This document shows positions 9,595-18,915 of a stretch of 64,000 nucleotides of DNA, piece after piece (position 1 is the stretch's first letter; each line of letters begins with the position of its first letter). This DNA is from Pseudomonas sp. dw_612 (lineage in GTDB: Bacteria > Pseudomonadota > Gammaproteobacteria > Pseudomonadales > Pseudomonadaceae): assembly GCF_018449725.1 (NCBI RefSeq), contig NZ_JAAVVC010000009.1, forward strand, positions 62,001 to 126,000, in the 5' to 3' direction. The notes below the pieces were generated by a model. It was not told the DNA's origin and did not search any database. It saw only the letters and a list, made by a program, of their open reading frames with translations. The position numbers were made by a program, and so were the translations under genes.

Positions 9595-10692
9595 ATGATC
9601 AAAACCCCGTACTACCTTATCGACAAACAAAAGCTGCTGGCGAACATGCAGAAGATCGCTTATGTCCGCGAAAAATCCGGGGCCAAGGCCCTGCTGGCGC
9701 TCAAGTGCTTCGCCACCTGGTCGGTGTTCGACCTGATGCAGCAATACATGGACGGCACCACGTCGTCGTCGCTCTACGAGCTCAAGCTCGGCCGCGAGAA
9801 GTTCGAAGGTGAAGCGCACGCCTACAGCGTGGCCTGGGCCGACGATGAGATCGAGGAGATGCTCGACAACTGCGACAAGATCATCTTCAACTCCATCAGC
9901 CAACTGCAACGCTTTGCCGAGCGTTCCGAAGGCAAGATCCGCGGCCTGCGGGTCAATCCGCAAGTGAGCAGCTCCGATTACCTGCTGGCCGATCCGGCGC
10001 GCCCGTTCAGCCGTCTGGGCGAATGGGACCCGGTGAAGATCGACGGCGTTATCGACCAGATCTCCGGTTTCATGTTCCACAACAACTGCGAGAACGGCGA
10101 CTTCGGCCTGTTCGACCAGATGCTCAGCACCATCGAAGAACGCTTCGGCGAACTGTTGCACAAGGTCAACTGGGTCAGCCTCGGTGGCGGCATTCACTTC
10201 ACCGGTGAAGGCTACGCAATCGACGCGTTCTGCGCGCGGCTCAAGGCGTTTTCGCAAAAGTACGGCGTGCAGGTCTACCTGGAGCCGGGCGAAGCGGCGA
10301 TCACCAACAGCGCCTCGCTGGAAGTCACCGTGCTCGACACGCTCTACAACGGCAAAAACCTCGCCGTGGTGGACAGCTCCATCGAAGCCCACCTGCTTGA
10401 CCTGCTGATCTATCGCCTGAATGCCAAACTGGCGCCGAGCGAGGGTGAGCACACCTACATGGTATGCGGCAAATCGTGCCTGGCCGGGGACATCTTCGGC
10501 GAGTATCAATTTGACCGTCCGTTGGCCATCGGTGACCGTCTGTCGTTTATCGACACCGCCGGTTACACCATGGTCAAGAAAAACTGGTTTAACGGTCTGA
10601 AAATGCCGTCCATCGTGGTGAAACAACTCGACGGTACAGTCGAAGTGGTTCGTGAATTTGGTTACCAAGACTACCTGTCCAGCCTTTCGTAA
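9595..10692 (+). CDS. nspC: Carboxynorspermidine decarboxylase
   Basis: 365 residues from ATG 9595, which has GGAGG at 9583-9587; an upstream start at 9568 is less likely. It is a fold-III PLP decarboxylase of the alanine-racemase type. K37 (LLALKCFATW) would be the Schiff-base lysine, EPGEAAI the PLP phosphate loop, and CGKSCLAGDIFGEY the C-terminal active-site segment with the catalytic Cys and Asp. The family decarboxylates carboxynorspermidine or carboxyspermidine in the aspartate-semialdehyde-dependent polyamine route. The next gene encodes the matching dehydrogenase, 29 bp downstream. The position between ldcAB and that dehydrogenase supports a polyamine role. Confidence 0.88.
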   Translation: MIKTPYYLIDKQKLLANMQKIAYVREKSGAKALLALKCFATWSVFDLMQQYMDGTTSSSLYELKLGREKFEGEAHAYSVAWADDEIEEMLDNCDKIIFNSISQLQRFAERSEGKIRGLRVNPQVSSSDYLLADPARPFSRLGEWDPVKIDGVIDQISGFMFHNNCENGDFGLFDQMLSTIEERFGELLHKVNWVSLGGGIHFTGEGYAIDAFCARLKAFSQKYGVQVYLEPGEAAITNSASLEVTVLDTLYNGKNLAVVDSSIEAHLLDLLIYRLNAKLAPSEGEHTYMVCGKSCLAGDIFGEYQFDRPLAIGDRLSFIDTAGYTMVKKNWFNGLKMPSIVVKQLDGTVEVVREFGYQDYLSSLS

Positions 10693-10721
10693 AGCGGACA
10701 GATAAAGGAGAGCTCAAGCAA

Positions 10722-11957
10722 TTGAAAAAGAATGTTCTTATCATTGGTGCAGGAGGTGTCGCCAAGGTGGTGGCCCACAAGTGCGCGCAGCACAACGACG
10801 AACTCGGTCGTATTGCTATCGCGTCGCGCAACATCTCCAAATGCCAGGCCATCATCGACAGCGTCAAGGCCAAGGGTAGCCTCAAAGTGCCCGCCGACAT
10901 CAAGGCTTTCTCGCTGGACGCCATGGATGTCGAAGCGACCAAGGCGCTGATCCGTGAAACCGGATCGCAGATTGTCATCAACGTCGGCTCCTCCTTCCTA
11001 AACATGTCGGTGCTGCGTGCCTGCATCGATACCGGCGTGGCTTACCTCGACACCGCTATTCACGAAGAGCCGGGCAAGGTTTGCGAGACGCCGCCCTGGT
11101 ACGGCAACTACGAGTGGAACCACCTTGAGGAGTGCAAAGAGAAGAACATCACCGCCATTCTCGGTGTGGGCTTCGACCCGGGTGTGGTCAACGCCTATGC
11201 GGCGCTGGCGCAGCAACAGTATTTTGACCGCATTGATTCGATCGACATTCTCGACGTCAACGCCGGTTCCCATGGCAAGTATTTCGCCACCAATTTCGAC
11301 CCGGAAATCAATTTCCGCGAGTTCACCGGACAGGTGTGGAGCTGGCAGAACAGTCAGTGGACCAGCAACACCATGTTCGAAGTCAAACGCACCGACGATC
11401 TGCCGGTCGTAGGGGCACAGAACCTGTACCTGACCGGCCACGATGAAGTGCACTCGCTGTCGAAGAACCTCGACGTGCCCAACGTGCGTTTCTGGATGAG
11501 CTTTGGCGAGCACTACATCAATGTGTTCACCGTACTCAGGAACCTTGGCCTGCTCTCCGAGCAACCGGTCAAGACCGCCGAAGGCCTGGAGGTTGTGCCG
11601 TTGAAAGTGGTGAAGGCCGTGCTGCCTGATCCGAGTTCGCTGGCGCCGGGTTACACCGGCAAGACCTGCATCGGCGACCTGGTCAAGGGCACCAAGGATG
11701 GCCAGCCTCGCGAAGTGTTCATCTACAACGTGGCCGATCATGAAGACGCCTACGCGGAAACCGACAGTCAGGGCATTTCCTACACCGCAGGCGTGCCGCC
11801 AGTCGCCGCAGCCCTGTTGGTTGCCCGTGGCGAGTGGGATGTGCAGCGTATGGTCAACGTCGAGGAACTGCCGGCTGAGCCGTTCCTCAAGGCGCTGGAC
11901 GTAATGGGCCTGCCGACTCGCATCAAGGACGAGAATGGAGACCGTCCCTGGAGCTGA
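10722..11957 (+). CDS. Carboxynorspermidine/carboxyspermidine dehydrogenase (saccharopine-dehydrogenase family)
   Basis: 411 residues from TTG 10722, with AAAGGAG at 10704-10710. The N-terminal Rossmann motif is NVLIIGAGGVAKVVAHK, and the family signatures LGVGFDPGVVNAYAALA and LDVNAGSHGKYFATNFDPE follow. The enzyme condenses aspartate semialdehyde with a diamine and reduces the imine, feeding the decarboxylase encoded just upstream. With cadaverine from LdcA nearby, an aminopropylcadaverine-type product is possible but speculative; putrescine (spermidine synthesis) is equally compatible. A strong terminator follows. Confidence 0.87.
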   Translation: MKKNVLIIGAGGVAKVVAHKCAQHNDELGRIAIASRNISKCQAIIDSVKAKGSLKVPADIKAFSLDAMDVEATKALIRETGSQIVINVGSSFLNMSVLRACIDTGVAYLDTAIHEEPGKVCETPPWYGNYEWNHLEECKEKNITAILGVGFDPGVVNAYAALAQQQYFDRIDSIDILDVNAGSHGKYFATNFDPEINFREFTGQVWSWQNSQWTSNTMFEVKRTDDLPVVGAQNLYLTGHDEVHSLSKNLDVPNVRFWMSFGEHYINVFTVLRNLGLLSEQPVKTAEGLEVVPLKVVKAVLPDPSSLAPGYTGKTCIGDLVKGTKDGQPREVFIYNVADHEDAYAETDSQGISYTAGVPPVAAALLVARGEWDVQRMVNVEELPAEPFLKALDVMGLPTRIKDENGDRPWS

Positions 11958-12010
11958 AACCGCTGAGACTCCCTGCCTGCAGGTGAGTCTCCAAGCTTGC
12001 TCCAGACACA

Positions 12011-12038
12011 AAAACGCCGCTCTTTGAGCGGCGTTTTG
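12011..12038 (+). terminator. Rho-independent terminator after the carboxynorspermidine operon
   Basis: ACGCCGCTC at 12014-12022 and GAGCGGCGT at 12026-12034 form a perfect 9 bp stem with a 3-base TTT loop, flanked by AAAA and TTTT. It may also serve the convergent MFS gene. Confidence 0.85.
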
Positions 12039-12078
12039 GTTTGCGCATCAGCGGGGCAGGGCGCGCCTTGTCGGTGGA

Positions 12079-13230
12079 TCAATGACGAATCAATCGGGCC
12101 GTCGCGCTGACAAACACCAGTAGAAAGATCAAACCGCCCAACGCGAATGGCAAACTGCTCAGATGCGCGACCGCCCCGATAAATACAGGGCCGATCAGAA
12201 TCCCCGCGTAACCCATCGAGATGACCGCAGGGATGGCCACCGCTTGGGGCATACGCTGCTGCCGTCCGATAGCGGTAAAGATCACCGGGACAATGTTCGA
12301 GCAGCCTGCCCCGACCAGGGCGTAGCCAATCAAGGACGCAGGCCAGCTATCGGTACCCAGCGACACGAGCATGCCGACGGCTGCGCAGAGTCCGCCCAGC
12401 GCAACCACGCGCACGCCGCCGAGTTTGCTGACGATCGAGTCGCCTGTCAGACGGCCCACCGTCATCGCTGCGGCGAAGGACGCGTAGCCCAGGCCGGCGA
12501 TGCTCGGCTCCAGTCCCCGGTTCGAGATGAGGAACACCGCGCTCCAGTCGAGCATGGCGCCTTCCGTGAGGAAGACGATGAAACACAGCGTCCCTAACAA
12601 CAGCACGATCCCCCTGGGCACCGCGAACAAGGGCCCGCCCTGTTCAGTGCCATAGGTCAGCAACGCCGGTGCAGCCTTGTACAGCGATCCCAAAACGATG
12701 AAAACAATACACAGCGCCGCTATCAATGGACCCAGTCCGAGTGTCAGGAACACGGTCATCGCCCCGGCACCCACAATGCCTCCGACGCTGTAAAGGCCAT
12801 GGAAGCCGGACTGAAGCGCCTGGCCACTGTTTTTCTCGACGATGACGGACTGGATGTTCATGGCGCAATCGAGCATGCCCATGCTGGCGCCGAAAATAAT
12901 CACGGTGATGACCAGACCCGGTAGCCACGCCACCGTGCTCAACAGCACGAACACGGCACACAAGACCAGCGTCGCCCAGATGACGACCGGACGGCATCCA
13001 TGGCGTGCCGTCAGATACCCGGCGAAGGGCATGGCCACGATAGAGCCGCCGCCCAGGCCCAGCAGCAGCAACCCCAGGCTGCCATCGTCCAGGCCCGCAC
13101 GTGCTTTGACCAATGGCACCAGGGGCGCCCATGCGGACATGAGCAAGCCCGCGATAAGAAAGGCGATGCGCGTGGACATTCGCTCGCTGTGGTTGGCCGT
13201 GGAAATCAACACCGGTGATGTCGCATTCAT
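12079..13230 (-). CDS. MFS transporter
   Basis: 383 residues with about twelve hydrophobic segments. The MFS loop 2-3 signature is present in modified form (GYLTARHGCRPVVIWATL). The central loop is short, giving two six-helix halves. It is an inner-membrane transporter of the YbjJ/fucose-permease-like size class; the substrate is unknown. It is on the same strand as the AraC/GlxA regulator and the PrpD-like gene, 48 bp downstream of the regulator, so it may belong to the amine catabolic region. Confidence 0.85.
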   Translation of the reverse strand: MNATSPVLISTANHSERMSTRIAFLIAGLLMSAWAPLVPLVKARAGLDDGSLGLLLLGLGGGSIVAMPFAGYLTARHGCRPVVIWATLVLCAVFVLLSTVAWLPGLVITVIIFGASMGMLDCAMNIQSVIVEKNSGQALQSGFHGLYSVGGIVGAGAMTVFLTLGLGPLIAALCIVFIVLGSLYKAAPALLTYGTEQGGPLFAVPRGIVLLLGTLCFIVFLTEGAMLDWSAVFLISNRGLEPSIAGLGYASFAAAMTVGRLTGDSIVSKLGGVRVVALGGLCAAVGMLVSLGTDSWPASLIGYALVGAGCSNIVPVIFTAIGRQQRMPQAVAIPAVISMGYAGILIGPVFIGAVAHLSSLPFALGGLIFLLVFVSATARLIRH

Positions 13231-13278
13231 AGTGCTCGGTCATCCTTATCGATCATGCCGGCCAGGGTTTCGGAAACC

Positions 13279-14313
13279 TTAGCGCCTGCGCTCATACGTC
13301 GCTCTATAGCTACTGGGCGCGACGCCAAAGAAGTCGCGAAAGCGCATATGAAAGTTGGCAAAACTACAGAAACCGGTCGCAATCGCGATATCCGTGATCG
13401 GCCGATTGCTCTGCAGAATAAGTTGTCGCGCTCGGGTCAAGCGCAGCTCAAGGTAATAGCGTGTGGGCGTGGCGCCCACAAAGCGGCAGAAGCGACGCTC
13501 CAGTTGTCGCCGGGAAATGTTCACACACCCGGCCAGTTCATCGATCGACAGCGGCTCTTCAATGTTCTTTTGCATCAGCTCCAATGCGAGCTTCAGGGTT
13601 TGCGGCAGGGTAGGGTCAGAGTCAAGCATGACCGTCGAGATCCCCGACACTTCAGACGTTTGATCGCAACTGAGTATTTCCTCGACCGCGTGGGTCAGCG
13701 ACAGGCCGTGTCTGGCGCTGATGAGTTCCAGCATCATGCGTAACGAGCTGCTGGCGCCGGCGCAGGTGATGCGGTTTCTGTCGATGACGTGGGTTCGACA
13801 GGAGACTCGCACCTTGGGGAAAACATCTTCCATCATCGCGCGCCCATCGGGATGGAAGGCACACTCGACACCGTCCATCAATTGCGCGTCCGCCAGAAAA
13901 AATGCGCCGTTCCACAACCCGCCCATGGTCGCTCCGAGCGAGGCGGCGTTACGCAGCTTGCGCCGTAAGAGTGGGTCGCTGATCAGCTTCACTCGCAAAC
14001 CACCGGCGACGATCAGCACGTCAATACGCTCGGGTAATTGGGACAGCTCCAGGTCGGCTGAAATGGCGATGCCCAGGTCGCTCATGACCAGACGGCTCCT
14101 GATGCCGACCGTCAACACCTCGAACGTCGGCGCCTCGCTCATCAGGTTGGCGGTCACCAGCGCATCGATGGCGCCGGTGAACGACATCATCGAGAAATGG
14201 TTCAGCAGCACGAACGCGACATGGGTCACCGCCTGCGGCTTTATTGGTTTCTCCGTGGCGCAGGCATACCCCCTGTTTTTGTCTTTGAGCACGCTCTCGA
14301 ATACGAATGGCAT
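13279..14313 (-). CDS. GlxA-type AraC-family regulator (DJ-1/PfpI domain plus HTH)
   Basis: 344 residues: an N-terminal DJ-1/PfpI-like sensor domain (VAFVLLNHFSMMSFTGAIDA at about residue 32, nucleophile-elbow region LWNGAFFLADAQLMDG). A C-terminal AraC double HTH follows, with LSIDELAGCVNISRRQLERR and the second helix PITDIAIATGFCSFANFHMR. This architecture is shared with GbdR, CdhR and ArgR-like regulators, which in Pseudomonas control betaine, carnitine and arginine genes. It starts 6 bp from the PrpD-like stop on the same strand. Context suggests it senses the substrate or an intermediate of the amine pathway; the ligand is not known. Confidence 0.88.
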   Translation of the reverse strand: MPFVFESVLKDKNRGYACATEKPIKPQAVTHVAFVLLNHFSMMSFTGAIDALVTANLMSEAPTFEVLTVGIRSRLVMSDLGIAISADLELSQLPERIDVLIVAGGLRVKLISDPLLRRKLRNAASLGATMGGLWNGAFFLADAQLMDGVECAFHPDGRAMMEDVFPKVRVSCRTHVIDRNRITCAGASSSLRMMLELISARHGLSLTHAVEEILSCDQTSEVSGISTVMLDSDPTLPQTLKLALELMQKNIEEPLSIDELAGCVNISRRQLERRFCRFVGATPTRYYLELRLTRARQLILQSNRPITDIAIATGFCSFANFHMRFRDFFGVAPSSYRATYERRR

Positions 14314-14318
14314 GCCAT

Positions 14319-15668
14319 CTAGACCGCGGTTTTTGCGGCGGACAGCAACAACTCAAGGAAAGCGTGGCAGTCGTCGCGTTCGGGCAGTGTTTCAACACTG
14401 TGTTTGATGGCATGGCTGAGTGGGGTGCCCAGGCTGTCATCCGCCAGTAAATGGTATTTGGTTATGAGTTCGGCACTCGACATCGGGTTGCCGGGGTCGC
14501 CCTTGGCCGTCGCGGTCGGGCTCGTCAGACGCGTGCCATCTTTCAGGGTAACGCTGACGCGGGAGAGTATTTCTTCCGGGAACCGGGCGGACAGATCAGG
14601 TGCTTCATGAAGGGTTATTTTCGCGCTGATGCTCAAGATGTCTGGCGCATGAATCGAATCGCCAGTGACCTCTTTCGGGCCCAGCCTGCCGCGAACGATC
14701 AAGGCTGCCAGCGGGAACGCCAGTGCGTACTGAGCCTCGTCTGCATTCTTCGGAAAATGCCCCTGCAAGCACACCGACTCATGGAATGTTTCGACATCGA
14801 TGCTCTCGATCAACTCAGCCGTGATCACGGGATGCGCGCGCATCAAATCGGTCATGGCCGTGAGGGCCGGTTGCGCCCAGCGACAGACCGGCCACGGTTT
14901 GAAATATTGTTCGTCGATCTCCCAGCGGGTTCCGATGTCCTGCCAGAACGCGGAAACCTCTGAAGGCTCGACCGTGGCGGCTGGGGCGCCAGTGACACCC
15001 AACTGTGCCATCAGCAATGCGTTCAGCCCGGCATAGGCACCGGCGCCGTGGGCATCGCGCAACATCGTTGGAAAGCTCACCAGGCGCATCATCGGGCACC
15101 GCGGGCCAAAGTATTCCGCGATCCCCAGCGCATGTCGGAACGTCGCTTCATCCAGCTTGAGCAGACGGGCGCCGGCGCAAACCACCCCGATCCCGGAAAA
15201 GGCCCCAGAGGCATGATATTCCGGGGCCGTGGCCATCAGGGCCTGGCCCGCACGCAAACCGGTTTCGTAGCCGATGCACAGGGCGCTGAAGAACTCCTCG
15301 CCGCTGATGTCCTGACCTTGACGAAGATACGCGTCCACCAAGGCAATAATCGCCGGGACAACGGTTGCACCCGCATGCCCCTTGGAGGTGAAGTGACCTT
15401 CATGGGCATCCAGGCTATCGACGCAAAAACCACCCGCGTACGCCGCGCCCAATGGATGCACGGCTCGCCCGTCGAACCAGAGGCGGCTGGACAACTTGTT
15501 GGCGCTGTAGTGGGTGTCCGCGTAGGTTTTGAGCATCACGCTGGTTTGGTTGTCGCGAGCGCCGGCGGCCACGCCAATAATGTCGAGCAGGCACGTTTTA
15601 ACCAGCTCGCGTGTATGCAGGGGCGCGTCCTTGTAACTGAAATTCTGGACGAACGAATACAACTGCAT
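14319..15668 (-). CDS. MmgE/PrpD-family protein
   Basis: 449 residues with the MmgE/PrpD layout: an all-helical first domain (LVKTCLLDIIGVAAGARDNQ, DAHEGHFTSKGHAGATVVPA) and a second alpha/beta domain. Known members are 2-methylcitrate dehydratase and related hydro-lyases, but many in catabolic clusters act on other substrates. The usual prp genes (prpB, prpC) are absent nearby, so propionate metabolism is unlikely. It lies between the regulator and the betaine-type ABC transporter on the same strand. The reaction in this pathway is not assignable. Confidence 0.82.
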   Translation of the reverse strand: MQLYSFVQNFSYKDAPLHTRELVKTCLLDIIGVAAGARDNQTSVMLKTYADTHYSANKLSSRLWFDGRAVHPLGAAYAGGFCVDSLDAHEGHFTSKGHAGATVVPAIIALVDAYLRQGQDISGEEFFSALCIGYETGLRAGQALMATAPEYHASGAFSGIGVVCAGARLLKLDEATFRHALGIAEYFGPRCPMMRLVSFPTMLRDAHGAGAYAGLNALLMAQLGVTGAPAATVEPSEVSAFWQDIGTRWEIDEQYFKPWPVCRWAQPALTAMTDLMRAHPVITAELIESIDVETFHESVCLQGHFPKNADEAQYALAFPLAALIVRGRLGPKEVTGDSIHAPDILSISAKITLHEAPDLSARFPEEILSRVSVTLKDGTRLTSPTATAKGDPGNPMSSAELITKYHLLADDSLGTPLSHAIKHSVETLPERDDCHAFLELLLSAAKTAV

Positions 15669-15704
15669 TGCAAGATTCCTGAAGGATGAATGCCGCGATA
15701 GATA

Positions 15705-15732
15705 AAAAGTTGCCCGATCGAGGGCAACTTTT
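15705..15732 (-). terminator. Rho-independent terminator after the ABC transporter operon
   Basis: AAAAGTTGCCC (15705-15715) and GGGCAACTTTT (15722-15732) form a perfect 11 bp stem with a 6-base loop. On the minus strand it ends in a T run. It lies after the substrate-binding-protein gene and before the PrpD-like gene, so the latter depends on readthrough or its own promoter. Confidence 0.8.
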
Positions 15733-15754
15733 CAGGTTGCTTTAAGCGAGGAAA

Positions 15755-16798
15755 CTATTTTTGTGCGGTGGCTGTATTGGCAGCGGAGCGTGCATCGGCT
15801 AACCAACTATCGTAGGCCGCACGATGCGCGGCGATCCATTCCGCGGCATGCCGGGTAATGTCCGCGGCACTTTTTTCGCCGTTGTGCATTTTCAGGTTTT
15901 GTGCGCTTTCATCATCGGTGGTGATTTGCATTTCAGACAAGAACTTGGTGGCCACTGGGTTCTTTTCGGCAAACTCTTTGTTCAGCACAGCCTTGACCGT
16001 GTCGACCGGGAAACCCAGGTTTTTGCCGTTGAATGTGGTGTTGGTATCATTTTTACCACTCGGAAGATCGGTACGCGGCACGGTCAGCCAGACAACGTCT
16101 TTACCCTCGACCAATACACCGGAAATCCACTGAGGCACCCAGGTGTAATAGAGGATGGACTTGCCTTGCTTGTAACGGGCAATGGTGTCGGCCATCAGCG
16201 CAAAGTAGGAGCCCTGGTTATTGGAAACGGTCTTGGTCAGGCCATACGCTTTCATCTGGTGGGCAATGATCAGTTCACAGCCCCAGCCAGGGTTGCAACC
16301 CGTCAGGTCGGCCTTACCGTCACCGTCGCCATCGAACAACTTGGCAATCTCGGGTTTCTGCAAGTCTTCGAGCGACTTGATGTTGTGCTCATCCGCGGTT
16401 TTTTTATCGATCATGTAGCCCTGCAATACCCCCGGCATGATATCGCCGGATTTAACCATCGTGTCGTCGCCGCCGGCCTTGTCGTAGAACGACTCATGCA
16501 GTTTTTCCCACATATGGACGGTGAAGTCGGCATCGCCACTGGAGAGCGCGACAAACATGGTTGAGTATTCGGTCTCCTTCGGCGCCTGAACGTTGTAGCC
16601 CAGCTCTTTCAGGCCCGCCATGGCAATCTCGCCGCGAAAGCGCTCTTCGGCGATTGACGGAAAAATGGGGGTGATGGAAACCCCTTTGCCAGGCTGTTGC
16701 GCTGTCGCGGCGGAGGCGAAAACAGGTGATACCGCTAATGCTAGAAGTGCCACGGAACGAATAAGATTTTGTTTGAGTGCGCAGGTTGTGAATTTCAT
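15755..16798 (-). CDS. Glycine-betaine/proline-type ABC substrate-binding protein (ProX/OpuAC-like)
   Basis: 347 residues with a signal peptide (SVALLALAVSPVFASAATA). The mature domain has OpuAC features: GKGVSITPIFPSIAEERF, WEKLHESFYDK, GCNPGWGCELIIAHQMKAYG and YYTWVPQW. The tryptophans and tyrosines that cage quaternary ammonium groups in this family are plausible in WEKL, GWGCE and YTWVPQW. It is a periplasmic binding component for a betaine-like solute. It is followed upstream on the same strand by permease and ATPase genes; gene order is ATPase, permease, binding protein. Confidence 0.88.
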   Translation of the reverse strand: MKFTTCALKQNLIRSVALLALAVSPVFASAATAQQPGKGVSITPIFPSIAEERFRGEIAMAGLKELGYNVQAPKETEYSTMFVALSSGDADFTVHMWEKLHESFYDKAGGDDTMVKSGDIMPGVLQGYMIDKKTADEHNIKSLEDLQKPEIAKLFDGDGDGKADLTGCNPGWGCELIIAHQMKAYGLTKTVSNNQGSYFALMADTIARYKQGKSILYYTWVPQWISGVLVEGKDVVWLTVPRTDLPSGKNDTNTTFNGKNLGFPVDTVKAVLNKEFAEKNPVATKFLSEMQITTDDESAQNLKMHNGEKSAADITRHAAEWIAAHRAAYDSWLADARSAANTATAQK

Positions 16799-16863
16799 TA
16801 TCGTTTACCTGATGTGGATTAAGGAGCTGGCATTTTTTGGTTCACGACGCGCCGCTAAGCGAG

Positions 16864-17829
16864 TTAACTTTCTTTGGGGCTCACCACTATTTTTGTACTA
16901 GGAGTTTTTCTTTTCAGGCGATATACGAAACCTGCAGGGCCTGTCTGGTACCAGTGCTCACCCTGGGTTGCCCGGTTACTGCGCTCGCCCATCGCTTGAG
17001 TCAGGCGATCAAGGAAGATCGCCAGCAAGACCAGGCCCAAGCCGCCGACGGTGGCCAAGCCCATGTCAAGTCGGCCAATCCCGCGAAGCACCATCATTCC
17101 CAGCCCGCCCACCGAAATCATCGAGGCGATCACCACCATCGACAGTGACAACATCAACGCCTGGTTCAAACCCGCCATGATCGTCGGTGCAGCCAAAGGC
17201 AGTTGAACGCGCTTCAGCATTTGGTAGGGCGTGCATCCGAACGCCCGGGCGGCCTCGACCTTATCTTCCGGCACTTGCCGGATTCCCAGATTGGTGAGCC
17301 TTACCAGTGGCGCCACCGAAAAGATGATCGTGACCAGTACGCCGGGCACGTTGCCAATCCCGAACAGCATCACCACGGGCACCAGATAAACAAAAGCAGG
17401 CAGGGTTTGCATGGCATCGAGGACCGGGCGCAGCAGCATCTCCAGTCGGTCACTCCGAGCGCACAAAACACCCAGCGGTATGCCAATAACCGCACAGAAA
17501 AACAGCGAAGTAAGCACCAGAGCGAGGGTAATCATGGCGTCATTCCATACGCCGATAACGCCTAATAACGTGAGGGTGACGAAGCAAAGAATGCCTATTT
17601 TTCTTCCGCCGACCTGCCAGCCAAAGAGCGTCGCGATAATAATGAATATGGACGGGGGAATAGCCAACAACCCGTACTGGATACCATTTAGGACTTGGTC
17701 GATCGGCCATCTAATCGAGCGAAAGATCTCGCGGAAGTTGTGGACCAGATAATTCAGGGCAATTTCTACCCATTGGCCCAAAGGGACGTTGATGGATTGA
17801 AACGGGTCGAGAAAACTGAATTCGTTCAT
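16864..17829 (-). CDS. ABC transporter permease, ProW/OpuAB-like
   Basis: 321 residues from ATG 17829 (MNEFSFLDPFQSINVPLGQW), chosen because AGGTGA lies 5 bp upstream. The longer version from 17859 has no good ribosome site. Several hydrophobic segments and the EAA-type loop (RQVPEDKVEAARAFGCTPYQ) that contacts the ATPase identify a binding-protein-dependent permease of the betaine class. It is preceded by the ATPase gene (48 bp gap) and followed by the binding protein (about 65 bp gap). Confidence 0.88.
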   Translation of the reverse strand: MNEFSFLDPFQSINVPLGQWVEIALNYLVHNFREIFRSIRWPIDQVLNGIQYGLLAIPPSIFIIIATLFGWQVGGRKIGILCFVTLTLLGVIGVWNDAMITLALVLTSLFFCAVIGIPLGVLCARSDRLEMLLRPVLDAMQTLPAFVYLVPVVMLFGIGNVPGVLVTIIFSVAPLVRLTNLGIRQVPEDKVEAARAFGCTPYQMLKRVQLPLAAPTIMAGLNQALMLSLSMVVIASMISVGGLGMMVLRGIGRLDMGLATVGGLGLVLLAIFLDRLTQAMGERSNRATQGEHWYQTGPAGFVYRLKRKTPSTKIVVSPKES

Positions 17830-17877
17830 GCTAATCACCTGAATATCCGAGCCTGGCAAGCCAGCGAGTAGAGACGA

Positions 17878-18915
17878 CTAGTGACGGCTCATTGTCTGGA
17901 GCAGAAGGCTCTTGGAAATCGTGCCTTTGAACACACCCTGGCGATCCAGCACGGCCACGGGATTAACGGCGTCGGCCACAATGTGAAAGACATCCTGCAG
18001 CAGCACGTCGTCGCGCAACGTCGGCGTGGTCTGATCCACGGCGTACGGATGCTCTGCGCAGATTTTGGCCACGTCGCCAGCCTTGAGGATCTTCGAGGCA
18101 TCGAAACCTTTGAAGAATGCTCTGACGTAATCATTCGCCGGGTTGCACAGCAGCTCTTGGGGCGTGCCGATCTGTACGACCCGGCCACCCTCCATGATCG
18201 CGATCCGATGTCCGATGCGAATCGCCTCGTCAATGTCATGGGAGATAAAGATGATGGTGCGATGTTGTTCTGCTTGCAGGCGAATCAGTTCGCCTTGCAT
18301 TTCGCTGCGAATCAACGGGTCGAGTGCAGAGAACGCTTCATCCATCAGCAGGATGGCAGGGTCATTGGCCAGCGCCCGGGCCAGGCCGACGCGCTGTTGC
18401 ATACCGCCAGACAGCTGGTGCGGATAGCTGTAAGCGTGGCCCTCGAGCCCGACTTGTTTGAGTGCCTCCAGTGCGCGTTTGCGACGCTCGTTCTCCTCGA
18501 CACCGGAGATTTCCAGGCCGAAGGCAACGTTGTCGATCACGCTCATATGCGGCATCAGGGCGAACGACTGAAACACCATGCTCATGTCTTTGCGGCGGAC
18601 ACTAAGCAGGTCGGCGTCCGACAGACCGGTAATTTCCTGTCCGTTCAAATGGATGGTGCCGGAGGTGGGCTCGATCAGTCGATTGAACAACCGCACCATC
18701 GTCGACTTTCCGGAACCGGAAAGGCCCATGATGACGAAAATCTCTCCACGTTTTACGGAGAAACTGGCATTGAACACGCCAACGACCTGGCCGGTTTTGC
18801 TGAAGATTTCATTCTTGTCAGCACCGCGAGCCAGCATCTCCATCGCGAGCTTCGGCTGAGTGCCGAAGACTTTGTAAATGTTGTTTACCGAGAGTATCTC
18901 GTCACCAAGACTCAT
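17878..18915 (-). CDS. ABC transporter ATP-binding protein, ProV/OpuAA-like
   Basis: 345 residues. The family-specific N-terminal extension (ILSVNNIYKVFGTQPKLAME, MLARGADKNEI) is followed by Walker A (GLSGSGKST), the Q-loop, the signature LSGGMQQRVGLARALA, Walker B (ILLMDEAFSALDP) and the His loop (IIFISHDIDEA). The C-terminus has a partial CBS-like region rather than a complete tandem pair, which may modulate activity. It is the first gene of the importer operon, transcribed away from the LysR gene at 19363. Confidence 0.92.
   Translation of the reverse strand: MSLGDEILSVNNIYKVFGTQPKLAMEMLARGADKNEIFSKTGQVVGVFNASFSVKRGEIFVIMGLSGSGKSTMVRLFNRLIEPTSGTIHLNGQEITGLSDADLLSVRRKDMSMVFQSFALMPHMSVIDNVAFGLEISGVEENERRKRALEALKQVGLEGHAYSYPHQLSGGMQQRVGLARALANDPAILLMDEAFSALDPLIRSEMQGELIRLQAEQHRTIIFISHDIDEAIRIGHRIAIMEGGRVVQIGTPQELLCNPANDYVRAFFKGFDASKILKAGDVAKICAEHPYAVDQTTPTLRDDVLLQDVFHIVADAVNPVAVLDRQGVFKGTISKSLLLQTMSRH

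Noticed and set aside
9466..10668. 400-codon open frame opposite the carboxynorspermidine decarboxylase gene
   Set aside because: Same antisense effect; the plus-strand enzyme is complete with catalytic residues.
10998..12011. 337-codon open frame opposite the carboxynorspermidine dehydrogenase gene
   Set aside because: Antisense shadow; the real gene has a clear Rossmann motif and operon context.
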